Source: Nocardioides aquaticus
GTDB lineage: Bacteria > Actinomycetota > Actinomycetes > Propionibacteriales > Nocardioidaceae
Direction: 5' to 3'
NCBI RefSeq assembly: GCF_018459925.1
Contig: NZ_CP075371.1
Span: 248,001 to 312,000 of the forward strand
Length of the DNA stretch: 64,000 nt
In this document: positions 54,071 to 63,130 of the stretch, in pieces
Numbering within the stretch: position 1 is the stretch's first letter
Layout of the letters: each line of letters starts with the position of its first letter
Position numbers and translations under genes: made by a program
The notes under the pieces: model-generated
Told to the model about the DNA's origin: nothing
Database searches by the model: none
The model's input: the letters and a program-made list of their open reading frames with translations, nothing else

Positions 54071-54107
54071 CGGTCCGCCGCACGGACCGGTCGCCGCAAC
54101 ATGCTGC
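54071..54107. promoter_or_regulatory. Candidate operators between GAF regulator and monooxygenase
   Basis: Two inverted repeats lie in the 141-bp divergent gap: CGGTCCG with CGGACCG separated by five bases (54071-54089), and the near-palindrome GCAACATGCTGC (54096-54107). Either could be the binding site of the GAF regulator. Inferred from symmetry and position. Confidence 0.4.
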
Positions 54108-54174
54108 AACCCTGGCGCCGCGACCGGCGGCGCGGTGTGCTGTCGGTCACACGCACGCCCACCGGAGGGATGAG

Positions 54175-56004
54175 ATGACCGAGACCCTGGAACGCCCCGA
54201 CACACCGACCGCCCCGCAGGACCGGGCCACGGCCTGGTTCGCCTCCTTCGAGCAGGCCCTCGCCGACGGCGACGTCGACCGCGCGGCCGGCATGTTCGCC
54301 GCCACCAGCTTCTGGCGCGACCTGGTGGCCTTCTCCTGGAACATCACCACCGTCGAGGACCCGTCCGGCGTGGCGGAGCTGCTCCACGCGACGCTGTCGC
54401 ACACCGCGCCGAGCGGGTTCGCGCTGGAGGAGCCGGCCGAGGAGGCGGACGGGGTGACCACCGCCTGGTTCACCTTCGAGACCGCCACCGGCCGCGGCCG
54501 CGGCGTCGCCCGGTTCACCGAGGAGGGCGGCGAGCTCAAGGCCTGGACCTTCCTCACCACGCTCTACGAGCTGAAGGGCCACGAGGAGCCGCGCGGCACC
54601 CACCGCCCGATGGGCGCGCAGCACGGCGCCACCAAGGACCGCACGACCTGGCTCGAGCAGCAGCAGCAGGAGGCCGAGGAGCTCGGCTCGACCACCCAGC
54701 CGTACGTCCTGGTGGTCGGCGGCGGGCAGGGCGGCATCGCCCTCGGGGCGCGGCTGCGCCAGCTCGGCGTGCCGTCGCTGGTGATCGACAAGCACGCCCG
54801 CCCCGGCGACCAGTGGCGCAGCCGCTACAAGTCGCTGTGCCTGCACGACCCCGTCTGGTACGACCACCTGCCGTACCTGAAGTTCCCCGACACCTGGCCG
54901 GTCTTCGCCCCCAAGGACAAGATCGGGGACTGGCTGGAGTCGTACACCACGGTGATGGAGGTGCCGTACTGGTCGAGCACCACCGCGACCAGCGCGACCT
55001 TCTCCGAGGCGACCGGGAAGTGGACCGTCGAGATGGAGCGCGAGGGCAAGCCGGTCACGCTGCGCCCCACGCACCTGGTGATGGCCACGGGGATGTCCGG
55101 CAAGCCGAACGTGCCCGAGCTGCCCGGCCAGGACGTGTTCCGCGGGGACCAGCACCACTCCTCGCGCCACCCCGGCCCGGACGCGTACCGCGGGAAGAAG
55201 GTCGTGGTGGTCGGCTCGAACAACTCCGCCTTCGACATCTGTGGGGCGCTGTGGGAGAACGACGCCGACGTCACCATGGTCCAGCGCTCCTCGACCCACA
55301 TCGTCAAGAGTCACTCGCTGATGGAGCACGGCCTTGGCGACCTCTACTCCGAGCGGGCGCTCGAGGCCGGGGTGACCACCGAGAAGGCCGACCTGATCTT
55401 CGCCTCCCTGCCCTACCGGATCATGCACGAGTTCCAGATCCCGGCCTACGAGAAGATGGCCGAGCAGGACGCCGACTTCTACGAGCGCCTCGAGCGGGCC
55501 GGCTTCCGCCACGACTGGGGTGACGACGGGTCGGGGCTGTTCATGAAGTACCTGCGCCGCGGCTCGGGCTACTACATCGACGTCGGCTCGGCCGACCTCG
55601 TCGCGAACGGCGAGGTGAAGCTGGCCCACGGCCAGGTCGACCACCTCACCGAGGACGCGGTCGTGCTGGAGGACGGCACGGAGCTGCCGGCCGACCTCGT
55701 CGTCTACGCCACCGGCTACGGCTCGATGAACGGCTGGGTGGCCGACCTGGTCGACCAGGACACCGCGGACCGGCTCGGCAAGGTGTGGGGCCTGGGGTCC
55801 GACACCACCAAGGACCCCGGGCCGTGGGAGGGCGAGCAGCGGAACATGTGGAAGCCGACCCAGGTCGAGAACCTGTGGATGCACGGCGGCAACCTGCACC
55901 AGTCGCGGCACTACTCGCTCTACCTGGCGCTGCAGCTCACGGCCCGGCACGCCGGGCTCCCGACCCCGGTCTTCGGGCTGCAGGAGGTCCACCACACCGG
56001 CTGA
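54175..56004 (+). CDS. Flavin-containing monooxygenase with N-terminal NTF2-like domain
   Basis: A 609-aa protein. Residues about 15-135 form a SnoaL/NTF2-like domain (WFASFEQALADGDVDRAAGM, FWRDLVAFSWNITTVE). The rest is an FMO/Baeyer-Villiger-like enzyme: FAD motif VLVVGGGQGGIALGARL, NADPH motif VVVVGSNNSAFDICGALW, and the ATG motif LVVYATGYGSMNG. It would oxygenate a soft nucleophile or ketone using NADPH and O2. GGAGGG precedes ATG 54175. Probable control by the divergent GAF regulator. Confidence 0.9.
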   Translation: MTETLERPDTPTAPQDRATAWFASFEQALADGDVDRAAGMFAATSFWRDLVAFSWNITTVEDPSGVAELLHATLSHTAPSGFALEEPAEEADGVTTAWFTFETATGRGRGVARFTEEGGELKAWTFLTTLYELKGHEEPRGTHRPMGAQHGATKDRTTWLEQQQQEAEELGSTTQPYVLVVGGGQGGIALGARLRQLGVPSLVIDKHARPGDQWRSRYKSLCLHDPVWYDHLPYLKFPDTWPVFAPKDKIGDWLESYTTVMEVPYWSSTTATSATFSEATGKWTVEMEREGKPVTLRPTHLVMATGMSGKPNVPELPGQDVFRGDQHHSSRHPGPDAYRGKKVVVVGSNNSAFDICGALWENDADVTMVQRSSTHIVKSHSLMEHGLGDLYSERALEAGVTTEKADLIFASLPYRIMHEFQIPAYEKMAEQDADFYERLERAGFRHDWGDDGSGLFMKYLRRGSGYYIDVGSADLVANGEVKLAHGQVDHLTEDAVVLEDGTELPADLVVYATGYGSMNGWVADLVDQDTADRLGKVWGLGSDTTKDPGPWEGEQRNMWKPTQVENLWMHGGNLHQSRHYSLYLALQLTARHAGLPTPVFGLQEVHHTG

Positions 56005-56108
56005 GCGGCCGGAGCGGCCGGTGGGCCGGCCGCGCGCGGGAGGGCCCGGGAGGGGTCGGGGTGAGAACCCCCGCGCGCGGCTTGGGCGGATCTGGGATGA
56101 TCCGAGGC

Positions 56109-56630
56109 ATGAACGTCCCCGGTGGTGGCACCGTCAAACGCGTGGTGCTGGAGACCGTCGGCTGGCTCCTCGTCCTGATCGGCGTCGCCGCCCTGATCCT
56201 GCCCGGGCCGGGCCTGCTGTGCATCATGGCCGGTCTGATCGTGCTGTCCCAGCAGTACGAGTGGGCCGAGCGCCGCCTCGACCCGGTCAAGCGGCGCGCC
56301 CTGCGCGAGGCCGCCCGCAGCGTCTCGGGCCCGCTGCAGATGTCGGTCACCCTGGTCGGCGTGGTGGTCCTCGTCGCCTGCGGCGTGCTCTGGACGATCG
56401 ACCCGCCGGCCCCGCAGTGGTGGAGCCTGCCGGACTCGTGGTGGCTGCCCGGCGGCATCTGGACCGCCGTCACCCAGTTCGGCTCCGCAGCGATCGCGCT
56501 GGGCCTGATGATCTACAGCTACCGCCGGTTCCACGGCAAGCCGGACGCCCTGGCGGAGCTCGACGAGCAGGACCGCGTCTCCGCCCAGCGTGCCGAGCAG
56601 CGCGCCGGGCGCCGGGCCGCGTCGCGCTGA
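56109..56630 (+). CDS. PGPGW-type transmembrane protein
   Basis: A 173-aa membrane protein. Helix 1 leads into the family signature (VLETVGWLLVLIGVAALIL then PGPGLLCIMAGLIVLSQQYE), an amphipathic stretch (WAERRLDPVKRRALREAA), and two more helices. The tail is charged. Function unknown. The start could be ATG 56097, four codons earlier; 56109 gives the family-like N-terminus. Confidence 0.75.
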   Translation: MNVPGGGTVKRVVLETVGWLLVLIGVAALILPGPGLLCIMAGLIVLSQQYEWAERRLDPVKRRALREAARSVSGPLQMSVTLVGVVVLVACGVLWTIDPPAPQWWSLPDSWWLPGGIWTAVTQFGSAAIALGLMIYSYRRFHGKPDALAELDEQDRVSAQRAEQRAGRRAASR

Positions 56631-56659
56631 CGCCGCCCGGTCCGACCAGGCCCCCGGGG

Positions 56660-56715
56660 GGTTGTCACTTTCGGTGAACGAGTGTTGACTGACGCAGGTC
56701 CGCCGCCGAAAGGGT
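56660..56715 (+). promoter_or_regulatory. Candidate promoter/operator of the desaturase operon
   Basis: The spacer contains TTGTCACTTTCGGTGAACG, with TCAC and GTGA as an inverted repeat around five bases, the kind of site bound by TetR regulators of fatty-acid desaturation in related genera. A ribosome binding site AAAGGG follows at 56709-56714. Inference from context. Confidence 0.35.
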
Positions 56716-56722
56716 GTCCTGC

Positions 56723-57805
56723 GTGTCCGTCAAAGATCGTCTGTCCTGGGACGGTGTCCGCCGCGCGGGCGCCCAGCTGACCACCCCGCTGCTCCCCGAC
56801 GACTACCTGGCCCTGGTCAACCCGCTCTGGACCACCCGCGAGCTGCGCGGGGTGATCGAGAAGGTCGTGCCGGAGACCGAGGACACCGCCACCGTGGTCA
56901 TCCGTCCCGGCTGGGGCTGGCGCTACACCCACCAGCCCGGCCAGTACATCGGGATCGGGCTGCAGGTCGGGGGCCGGTTCCACTGGCGCTCGTACTCCGT
57001 CTCGACCCCGCCGAGGCGGCGGGGACGCACCCTGGCCATCACGGTCCGGGCGATGCCCGAGGGCTTCCTCTCCCAGCACCTGGTCAACGGCGTGGAGCCG
57101 GGCACCGTCATCCGGCTGGCCCTGCCGTCGGGCGACTTCGTGCTCCCCAACCCGCCCCCGGCCAGGATCCTGTTCCTGGTCGGCGGCAGCGGCGTGACGC
57201 CGGTGATGTCCATGCTGCGCACCCTGGACCGTCGCGGCACGATGCCGGACGTGGTGATGAGCTACTCCTCCACCACGCAGGACCGGATGATCTTCCGTGA
57301 CGAGCTCGCCGAGCTCGCCGGGCGCCACGACTCGCTGACGGTGCACGAGCGCTACACCGACGACGACGGCATGCTGGTGCTCGAGGACCACCTCGACGAG
57401 CTGTGCCCCGACTGGCGGGAGCGCCAGGTCTGGGCCTGCGGGCCCGGGCCGATGCTGGACGCCGCCAGCGAGTTCTGGGACGAGGCCGGCCTCGAGGACC
57501 GGCTCCACCTGGAGCGGTTCTCGGTGAACTTCACCGGCGAGGGCGGCGAGGGGGGCACCCTGACCTTCCGCAGCTCGGGCAAGAGCGTCGAGATCGACGG
57601 CGCCACCACGGTCCTCGAGGGTGGCGAGCAGGCCGGCGTCGGGATGCCGTACGGCTGCCGCGCCGGCATCTGCCACACCTGCAGCGTGACCATGGTCGAG
57701 GGCAAGGTCCGCGACCTGCGCAACGGCGAGGAGTTCGCCGAGCCCAACGGCAGCGTGCAGACCTGCGTGACCGCCCCCGTGGGCGACTGCACCTTCGACA
57801 TCTGA
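56723..57805 (+). CDS. Ferredoxin reductase with C-terminal 2Fe-2S domain (desaturase electron donor)
   Basis: A 360-aa oxidoreductase. FAD-binding barrel (FHWRSYSVSTPP), NAD(P)H domain (ILFLVGGSGVTPVMSML, WACGPGPMLDAA), and a plant-type 2Fe-2S domain with four Cys in YGCRAGICHTCSVT and VQTCVTAP. The layout and the next gene match the mycobacterial Rv3230c-DesA3 pair, in which it supplies electrons for stearoyl-CoA desaturation. GTG 56723 fits the AAAGGG site; GTG 56714 is too close. Confidence 0.93.
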   Translation: MSVKDRLSWDGVRRAGAQLTTPLLPDDYLALVNPLWTTRELRGVIEKVVPETEDTATVVIRPGWGWRYTHQPGQYIGIGLQVGGRFHWRSYSVSTPPRRRGRTLAITVRAMPEGFLSQHLVNGVEPGTVIRLALPSGDFVLPNPPPARILFLVGGSGVTPVMSMLRTLDRRGTMPDVVMSYSSTTQDRMIFRDELAELAGRHDSLTVHERYTDDDGMLVLEDHLDELCPDWRERQVWACGPGPMLDAASEFWDEAGLEDRLHLERFSVNFTGEGGEGGTLTFRSSGKSVEIDGATTVLEGGEQAGVGMPYGCRAGICHTCSVTMVEGKVRDLRNGEEFAEPNGSVQTCVTAPVGDCTFDI

Positions 57806-57849
57806 GCACCACCAGACCGCGACACACGACGACCCGAAGGGACGACGCG

Positions 57850-59061
57850 ATGGCCATCGCCGACGTCAAGGAGTACACCCACCTCACCGCCGAGGAGGTC
57901 GAGCAGCTCGGCGCCGAGCTCGACGCCCTGCGCGCCGAGATCGAGGAGAGCCGGAACAGCAAGGACGCGGACTACATCTACAAGATGATCCGTCTGCAGC
58001 GCGGTCTCGCGACCGCGGCGCGGATCACGCTGGGCGTCTCGGCGTACCACCGCAGGACGCGGGTGCCCGGCGCCGTCGTCGGCGGCGCGATGCTCGGCGT
58101 GGCCAAGATCCTCGAGAACATGGAGATCGGCCACAACGTCATGCACGGCCAGTGGGACTGGATGAACGACCCCGAGGTGCACTCCTCGAACTGGGAGTGG
58201 GACACCGCCCAGCCGGCCGAGCAGTGGAAGCACTCGCACAACTACGTGCACCACCAGTTCACCAACGTGCTCGGCTACGACAACGACATCGGGTACGGCA
58301 TCCTGCGGATGGCGCGGGAGCAGAAGTGGCACCCGGTCAACCTGGGGCAGCCGCTCTACAACGCCGCCCTGGCCACGCTGTTCCAGTGGGGCGTCGCGCT
58401 GCACGACCTCGACCTGGAGGCGATCCGCAAGGGCGAGAAGGACCCCAAGGTCATGAAGAAGCAGCTCAAGCAGATCTGGCAGAAGGGGCGCCGCCAGGCC
58501 GTCAAGGACTACGTCGTCTACCCGGCGCTGTCGGGGCCGCACTTCATGACCACGGTCTACGCCAACGCCGCGGCCAACGTGACCCGCAACCTGTGGTCCT
58601 ACGTGATCATCTTCTGCGGGCACTTCCCCGACGGGGCGATGCACTTCACCGAGGAGCAGATCGAGGACGAGACCCGTCCCGAGTGGTACCTGCGCCAGAT
58701 GCTCGGCTCCGCCAACTTCGAGGGCAGCGAGATGCTGCACGTCCTGTCGGGCAACCTCGGCTACCAGGTCGAGCACCACCTGTTCCCCGACCTGCCCAGC
58801 AACCGCTACGGCGAGATCTCGGTGCGCGTGCGCCAGCTGTGCGAGAAGTACAAGCTGCCGTACACCACCGGCCCGCTGCACCGGCAGTACGGCCAGGCGC
58901 TCCGCACGATCATCAAGCTCTCGCTGCCCAACCGCTTCACCTCCGGCGACCGCGAGGACGTCATGGAGGGGCAGATGGAGGTCGCGCGGGGTCGCAAGAG
59001 CGCCGAGCAGCTGGGCTCGCGCCGCCCGGAGACCGGCAAGTACGCCGCGGCCGCGTCCTGA
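57850..59061 (+). CDS. Membrane acyl-CoA Delta9 desaturase
   Basis: A 403-aa di-iron desaturase with the three His boxes: HNVMHGQ (about 96-102), HSHNYVHHQF (about 127-136), and QVEHHLFP (about 303-310). It introduces a cis double bond in long-chain acyl-CoA using O2 and electrons from the reductase encoded 44 bp upstream. Similar to DesA3 of mycobacteria. It is followed, with a one-base overlap, by a small gene of unknown function. Confidence 0.93.
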   Translation: MAIADVKEYTHLTAEEVEQLGAELDALRAEIEESRNSKDADYIYKMIRLQRGLATAARITLGVSAYHRRTRVPGAVVGGAMLGVAKILENMEIGHNVMHGQWDWMNDPEVHSSNWEWDTAQPAEQWKHSHNYVHHQFTNVLGYDNDIGYGILRMAREQKWHPVNLGQPLYNAALATLFQWGVALHDLDLEAIRKGEKDPKVMKKQLKQIWQKGRRQAVKDYVVYPALSGPHFMTTVYANAAANVTRNLWSYVIIFCGHFPDGAMHFTEEQIEDETRPEWYLRQMLGSANFEGSEMLHVLSGNLGYQVEHHLFPDLPSNRYGEISVRVRQLCEKYKLPYTTGPLHRQYGQALRTIIKLSLPNRFTSGDREDVMEGQMEVARGRKSAEQLGSRRPETGKYAAAAS

Positions 59062-59495
59062 TGATCGGCACCACCGGCCTGGACGAGCGGCCCCGGGACC
59101 CCGAGCTGGGGGGACCGGTGCCGTACGTCTGCGAGGACGACGACGGGCGCGGCTCCCTGCGGGTGCTCAACAAGAAGCGCGTCATCCAGTGCGCCCTGTC
59201 GCGGATCTGCGCGGTGTGCGGCGAGACCCTGGACCACCCGCTGGTGCTGCTGGGCACGCGCGCGGAGCTGGACCGGATGGAGTTCCACGTGCCGCCGGTC
59301 CACGAGGCCTGCGGCGACGCCGTGGCCGCCGCGGTCGTCGGGGCGGCCTTCGGGGTGCTCGGCCAGGACGGCCCGGTCGAGCGGTGGGTGCTGGTGAGCA
59401 CCGGCGGGTTCGAGCACGAGCGCCCGCAGCGCTTCGACCCCGACCTGCGTCCCCGCTTCCGCCCGAACCGGCTGCTGTCCACCCGCGAGGTCTGA
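59061..59495 (+). CDS. Hypothetical CxxC protein in the desaturase operon
   Basis: A 144-aa protein with four Cys: two close pairs within CALSRICAVCGETL plus one in HEACGDAV. This could be a small zinc or iron site. LNKKRVIQCALSRI and ERWVLVSTGGFEHERP are other distinctive stretches. I do not recognise a family with confidence. It is coupled to the desaturase by TGATG, suggesting an accessory or regulatory part in that system. Its stop is two bases before a 22-bp repeat array. Confidence 0.65.
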   Translation: MIGTTGLDERPRDPELGGPVPYVCEDDDGRGSLRVLNKKRVIQCALSRICAVCGETLDHPLVLLGTRAELDRMEFHVPPVHEACGDAVAAAVVGAAFGVLGQDGPVERWVLVSTGGFEHERPQRFDPDLRPRFRPNRLLSTREV

Positions 59496-59497
59496 CC

Positions 59498-59585
59498 GCC
59501 GGGATGACGCGCGCGGCCAGCCGAGATGACGCTCGCGGACAGCCGAGGTGACGGTTCCGGCGCGTCGAGGTGACGGTTGCGGCGG
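59498..59585. repeat. 22-bp tandem repeat array, four units
   Basis: Four units of exactly 22 bp (59498-59519, 59520-59541, 59542-59563, 59564-59585), each with the core CCGAGGTGACG or a one- or two-base variant followed by a G/C-rich half ending GCGGNCA or GGCGC. The array starts two bases after a stop codon and ends 56 bases before recC. Same repeat as at 40842-40885. Confidence 0.88.
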
Positions 59586-59641
59586 CAGCCGGGGACGACC
59601 TCCGGGCGTCGTCGGCGGTCTCGTCTAGCCTCGGGCGGACC

Positions 59642-62600
59642 ATGGCCCTCCACCTCCACCGCGCCGCGCGCACCGACGCCCTGGCCGCCGCGCTCGGCGA
59701 CCTGCTCGCGGTCGCGCCGGCCGACCCGTTCGCGCGGGACCTGGTGCTCGTCCCGGCCAAGGGCACCGAGCGGTGGCTCAGCCAGCGGCTCTCGCACCGG
59801 CTCGGGTCCGGGCCGGGCAGCGCGACCGGCGACGGCGTGTGCGCCGCGGTCGACTTCCGCTCGCCCCGCTCGCTGGTGGCCGAGCTGACCGACACCGTCG
59901 ACGACGACCCGTGGGCGCCCGGCGTGCTGGCCTGGCCGCTGCTCGAGGTCCTCGACGCGAGCACCGACGAGCCGTGGGCCCGGCCGCTCGCCGTGCACCT
60001 CGGCCGTGACCTCGACGGCGAGGAGGCCGAGCTGCGGCGCAGCCGCCGGTACGCCGTGGCCCGCCGGCTCGCGGGCCTGCTCGCCTCGTACGCCGCGCAG
60101 CGCCCCGACCTGCTCGCCGCCTGGTCGCGCGGCGACGACGTCGACGGGGTCGACCGCGACGGGGAGCCCGAGCGCGCCCTGCCCGGGGACCTCGCCTGGC
60201 AGCCGCCGCTGTGGCGGGCGCTGACCGCGCGGGTGCACGAGCCGACCCCGGCGGAGCGGCACGCCGCGACGCTGACCCGGCTGCGGTCGGGGCCGGTGGC
60301 CCACCTGCCCGCGCGGGTGAGCCTGCTCGGCCACACCCGGATGCCGCGCGCCGAGCTCGAGCTGCTCGTCGCGCTCGCCGACCACCACGACCTCCACCTC
60401 TTCTGGCCGCACCCCAGCGACGAGCTGTGGCGCCGGCTCGACGCCCGCCTGGGCGCCGGCCAGGTGCCACGCGGGCCCGTGCCGCGCCGCGACGACCCCG
60501 CGCACAACGACGCCGAGCACCCGCTGCTGGCCACGCTAGGCCGCGACGTCCGCGAGCTGCAGCGCAGCCTGCGAAGCTGCGCGCCGACGGACCTGGTGGA
60601 GCACGTGCACGAGCCGCTCGACGGGGCGCCGGAGGGGTCGAGGGACGGGTCGCCGGACGGGTCGCCGGACGGGTCGCCGGGGTCCGGGGGCCTGTTGCTG
60701 TCGTGGCTGCAGTCCGACCTGCGCGCCAACGAGGTCCGCCCGGCCGGTCGCCACCACGACCCCGCCGACCGCAGCATGCAGGTGCACGCCTGCCACGGTC
60801 CCGCCCGGCAGGTCGAGGTGCTGCGCGAGGTCCTGCTCGGCCTGCTGGCCGACGACCCCACGCTGGAGCCCCGCGACATCCTCGTGATGTGCCCGGACAT
60901 CGAGACCTACGCCCCGCTGGTGACGGCGGCGTTCGGGCTGGGCGTGGACGCCGACCAGGCCCCGCCCGAGCCCGTGGGCGAGACCGAGGGCTCGGCTCCC
61001 GGACGGCACCCGGGGCACCGGCTGCGGGTCCGGCTGGCCGACCGCGCGCTGGTGCGGACCAACCCGTTGCTGGCGGTGGCGGCCTCCCTGCTCGACCTCG
61101 CCGGCGGCCGGGTCACGGCCAGCCTGGTGCTCGACCTGCTCCAGCAGCCCCCGGTACGCCGACGGTTCTCCCTCGACGACGACGACCTCGAGGCCGTGAC
61201 CGACTGGGTGCGCGAGTCCGGCGTGCGCTGGGGCCTGGACTCCGAGCAGCGGGCGCCGTACGGCCTGGCCGGGTTCGTGCAGAACACCTGGCGCTTCGGC
61301 CTCGACCGGGTGCTGGCCGGGGTGGCGCTCTCCGACGACTCCCGCGCCTGGGTCGGCACCACGTTGCCGCTCGACGACGTGGGCAGCAACCGGATCGACC
61401 TGGCCGGACGCCTGGCCGAGTACGTCGACCGGCTCGCCGTCGCGCTGGAGGAGCTCACCGGCCCGCAGTCGCTCGCCACCTGGCTGGACGCGCTGGGGCG
61501 GGCGGTGGCCTCCCTGACCCGGCCCGAGCGAGGGGAGACCTGGCAGACCGGGCAGGTGCACCGCGAGCTCGCGGCGGTGCTGGCCGACGCCGGCGAGCGG
61601 GCCGGCGTGGAGCTGCGGCTGCGCGACGTCCGCGCGCTGCTGGCGGACCACCTGGCCGGCCGGCCGACCCGGGCCAACTTCCGCAGCGGCAGCCTGACCG
61701 TGGCCACCATGGTGCCGATGCGGTCGGTGCCGCACCGGGTCGTGTGCCTGGTCGGCCTGGACGACGGCGTTTTCCCGCGGCAGGGCGCGGTCGACGGCGA
61801 CGACGTCCTGGCCCGCACCCCGCTGACGGGCGAGCGCGACGCCCGCTCCGAGGACCGGCAGCTGCTCCTGGACGCGATCGGGGCGACCACGGGCACGCTC
61901 GTGGTCACCTTCACCGGCGCCGACGAGCACACCGGCCGGCGCCGCCCGCCCGCGGTCCCGCTGGGCGAGCTCCTCGACGCCCTCGACCGCACAACGGTGG
62001 CGCCCGTGCGCGAGCAGGTCCTGGTCGAGCACCCCCTCCAGCCGTTCGACCCCCGCGCGGCCGCCGACGGCCGGCTCGGCACGCCGGGCCCGTTCACCTT
62101 CGACCCGGCCGTGCTCGCGGCCGCGCGGGTGATGAGCCGACCGCGCCCCGAGGCGCCGCCGTTCCTGGACGGACCGCTGGCCTCGCCGGCCGGCTCCGGC
62201 GGACCCGACGTGGTCGACGACGTGCCGCTCGCCGCGCTGGTCTCCTTCCTGCGCGACCCCGTGCGGGGCTTCTTCCGTGCCCTCGACGTCAGCCTTCCCT
62301 GGGAGGCCGACGGCGTCAGCGACGCGATGCCGGTGGAGATCGGCGGCCTCGAGACCTGGGGCGTGGGCAACCGGATGCTCGAGGACATGCTGCGCGGCAC
62401 CCGCCCCGAGGCCGCCCTGGCCGCCGAGTGGCGCCGCGGCCAGCTGCCGCCGGGCCGGCTGGGCTGGCGCAAGGCCAAGGACGCCGCGGCCCAGGCCGAG
62501 GTGATCGCCCGCGCCGTCCACGTCCACCGCCGCGGGGAGGCCCGCGCCCACGACGTGGACGTGACGCTGCGCAGCGGGCGCCGGGTCACCGGCACCGTCG

Positions 62601-63130
62601 CCCCGGTGCACGAGGGCAGGCTGGTGGCGCGGACCTACTCCAAGCTGTCCGGCAAGCACCTCGTCGAGGCCTGGGTACGCATGCTCGCGCTGGCCAGCCA
62701 CGACCCCGACAAGCACTGGACCTCGGTGGTCGTCGGCCGCGCCGGCGGTCGGGGGACCGGCGTCCGCGAGGTCCTGCTCGGCCCGCCCGACGAGGAGCCC
62801 CAGTCGGTCCTCGAGGACCTCGTCCGGCTCTACGACGCCGGCCGGCGCGAGCCGCTGCCGCTGCCGGTGAAGACGTCGTACGCGTGGGCCACCGCGCGGC
62901 ACAGCCACGACGACCCGGTGCACGCCGCGGGCCGCGAGTGGACCAGCGGCCGCTATCCCGCGGAGGACGCCGAGCCGGCCCACGTGCGCGTGTGGGGTCC
63001 CCGAGCGCCCCTGTCGGTCCTGCTCGGCGAGCCCCGCGCCGACGAGCAGGTCGAGGGCGAGAGCACCCGGCTCGGCGCCCTGGCGGCCCGGCTGTGGCTG
63101 CCCCTGCTGCGGGCGGAGGTGCGGCTGTGA
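59642..63130 (+). CDS. recC: Exodeoxyribonuclease V subunit gamma (RecC)
   Basis: A 1162-aa RecC, the Chi-scanning subunit of RecBCD. It has an inactive UvrD/Rep-like helicase fold (VPAKGTERWLSQRLSHRL, GLLLSWLQSDL, VLREVLLGLLADDPTLEPRD, MVPMRSVPHRVVCLVGLDDG) and a C-terminal inactive nuclease-like domain. A 12-bp minisatellite codes for a DGSP repeat near residues 335-347. ATG 59642 is chosen over an upstream ATG within the repeat array. It overlaps recB by GTGA. Confidence 0.95.
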   Translation: MALHLHRAARTDALAAALGDLLAVAPADPFARDLVLVPAKGTERWLSQRLSHRLGSGPGSATGDGVCAAVDFRSPRSLVAELTDTVDDDPWAPGVLAWPLLEVLDASTDEPWARPLAVHLGRDLDGEEAELRRSRRYAVARRLAGLLASYAAQRPDLLAAWSRGDDVDGVDRDGEPERALPGDLAWQPPLWRALTARVHEPTPAERHAATLTRLRSGPVAHLPARVSLLGHTRMPRAELELLVALADHHDLHLFWPHPSDELWRRLDARLGAGQVPRGPVPRRDDPAHNDAEHPLLATLGRDVRELQRSLRSCAPTDLVEHVHEPLDGAPEGSRDGSPDGSPDGSPGSGGLLLSWLQSDLRANEVRPAGRHHDPADRSMQVHACHGPARQVEVLREVLLGLLADDPTLEPRDILVMCPDIETYAPLVTAAFGLGVDADQAPPEPVGETEGSAPGRHPGHRLRVRLADRALVRTNPLLAVAASLLDLAGGRVTASLVLDLLQQPPVRRRFSLDDDDLEAVTDWVRESGVRWGLDSEQRAPYGLAGFVQNTWRFGLDRVLAGVALSDDSRAWVGTTLPLDDVGSNRIDLAGRLAEYVDRLAVALEELTGPQSLATWLDALGRAVASLTRPERGETWQTGQVHRELAAVLADAGERAGVELRLRDVRALLADHLAGRPTRANFRSGSLTVATMVPMRSVPHRVVCLVGLDDGVFPRQGAVDGDDVLARTPLTGERDARSEDRQLLLDAIGATTGTLVVTFTGADEHTGRRRPPAVPLGELLDALDRTTVAPVREQVLVEHPLQPFDPRAAADGRLGTPGPFTFDPAVLAAARVMSRPRPEAPPFLDGPLASPAGSGGPDVVDDVPLAALVSFLRDPVRGFFRALDVSLPWEADGVSDAMPVEIGGLETWGVGNRMLEDMLRGTRPEAALAAEWRRGQLPPGRLGWRKAKDAAAQAEVIARAVHVHRRGEARAHDVDVTLRSGRRVTGTVAPVHEGRLVARTYSKLSGKHLVEAWVRMLALASHDPDKHWTSVVVGRAGGRGTGVREVLLGPPDEEPQSVLEDLVRLYDAGRREPLPLPVKTSYAWATARHSHDDPVHAAGREWTSGRYPAEDAEPAHVRVWGPRAPLSVLLGEPRADEQVEGESTRLGALAARLWLPLLRAEVRL
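60644..60679. repeat. 12-bp minisatellite in recC
   Basis: Three perfect 12-bp units GACGGGTCGCCG, encoding DGSP three times in a surface loop of RecC. Confidence 0.88.

Noticed and set aside
59498..59585. Possible CRISPR array
   Set aside because: The 22-bp units follow each other directly without unique spacers, there are only four, and no cas genes are present.
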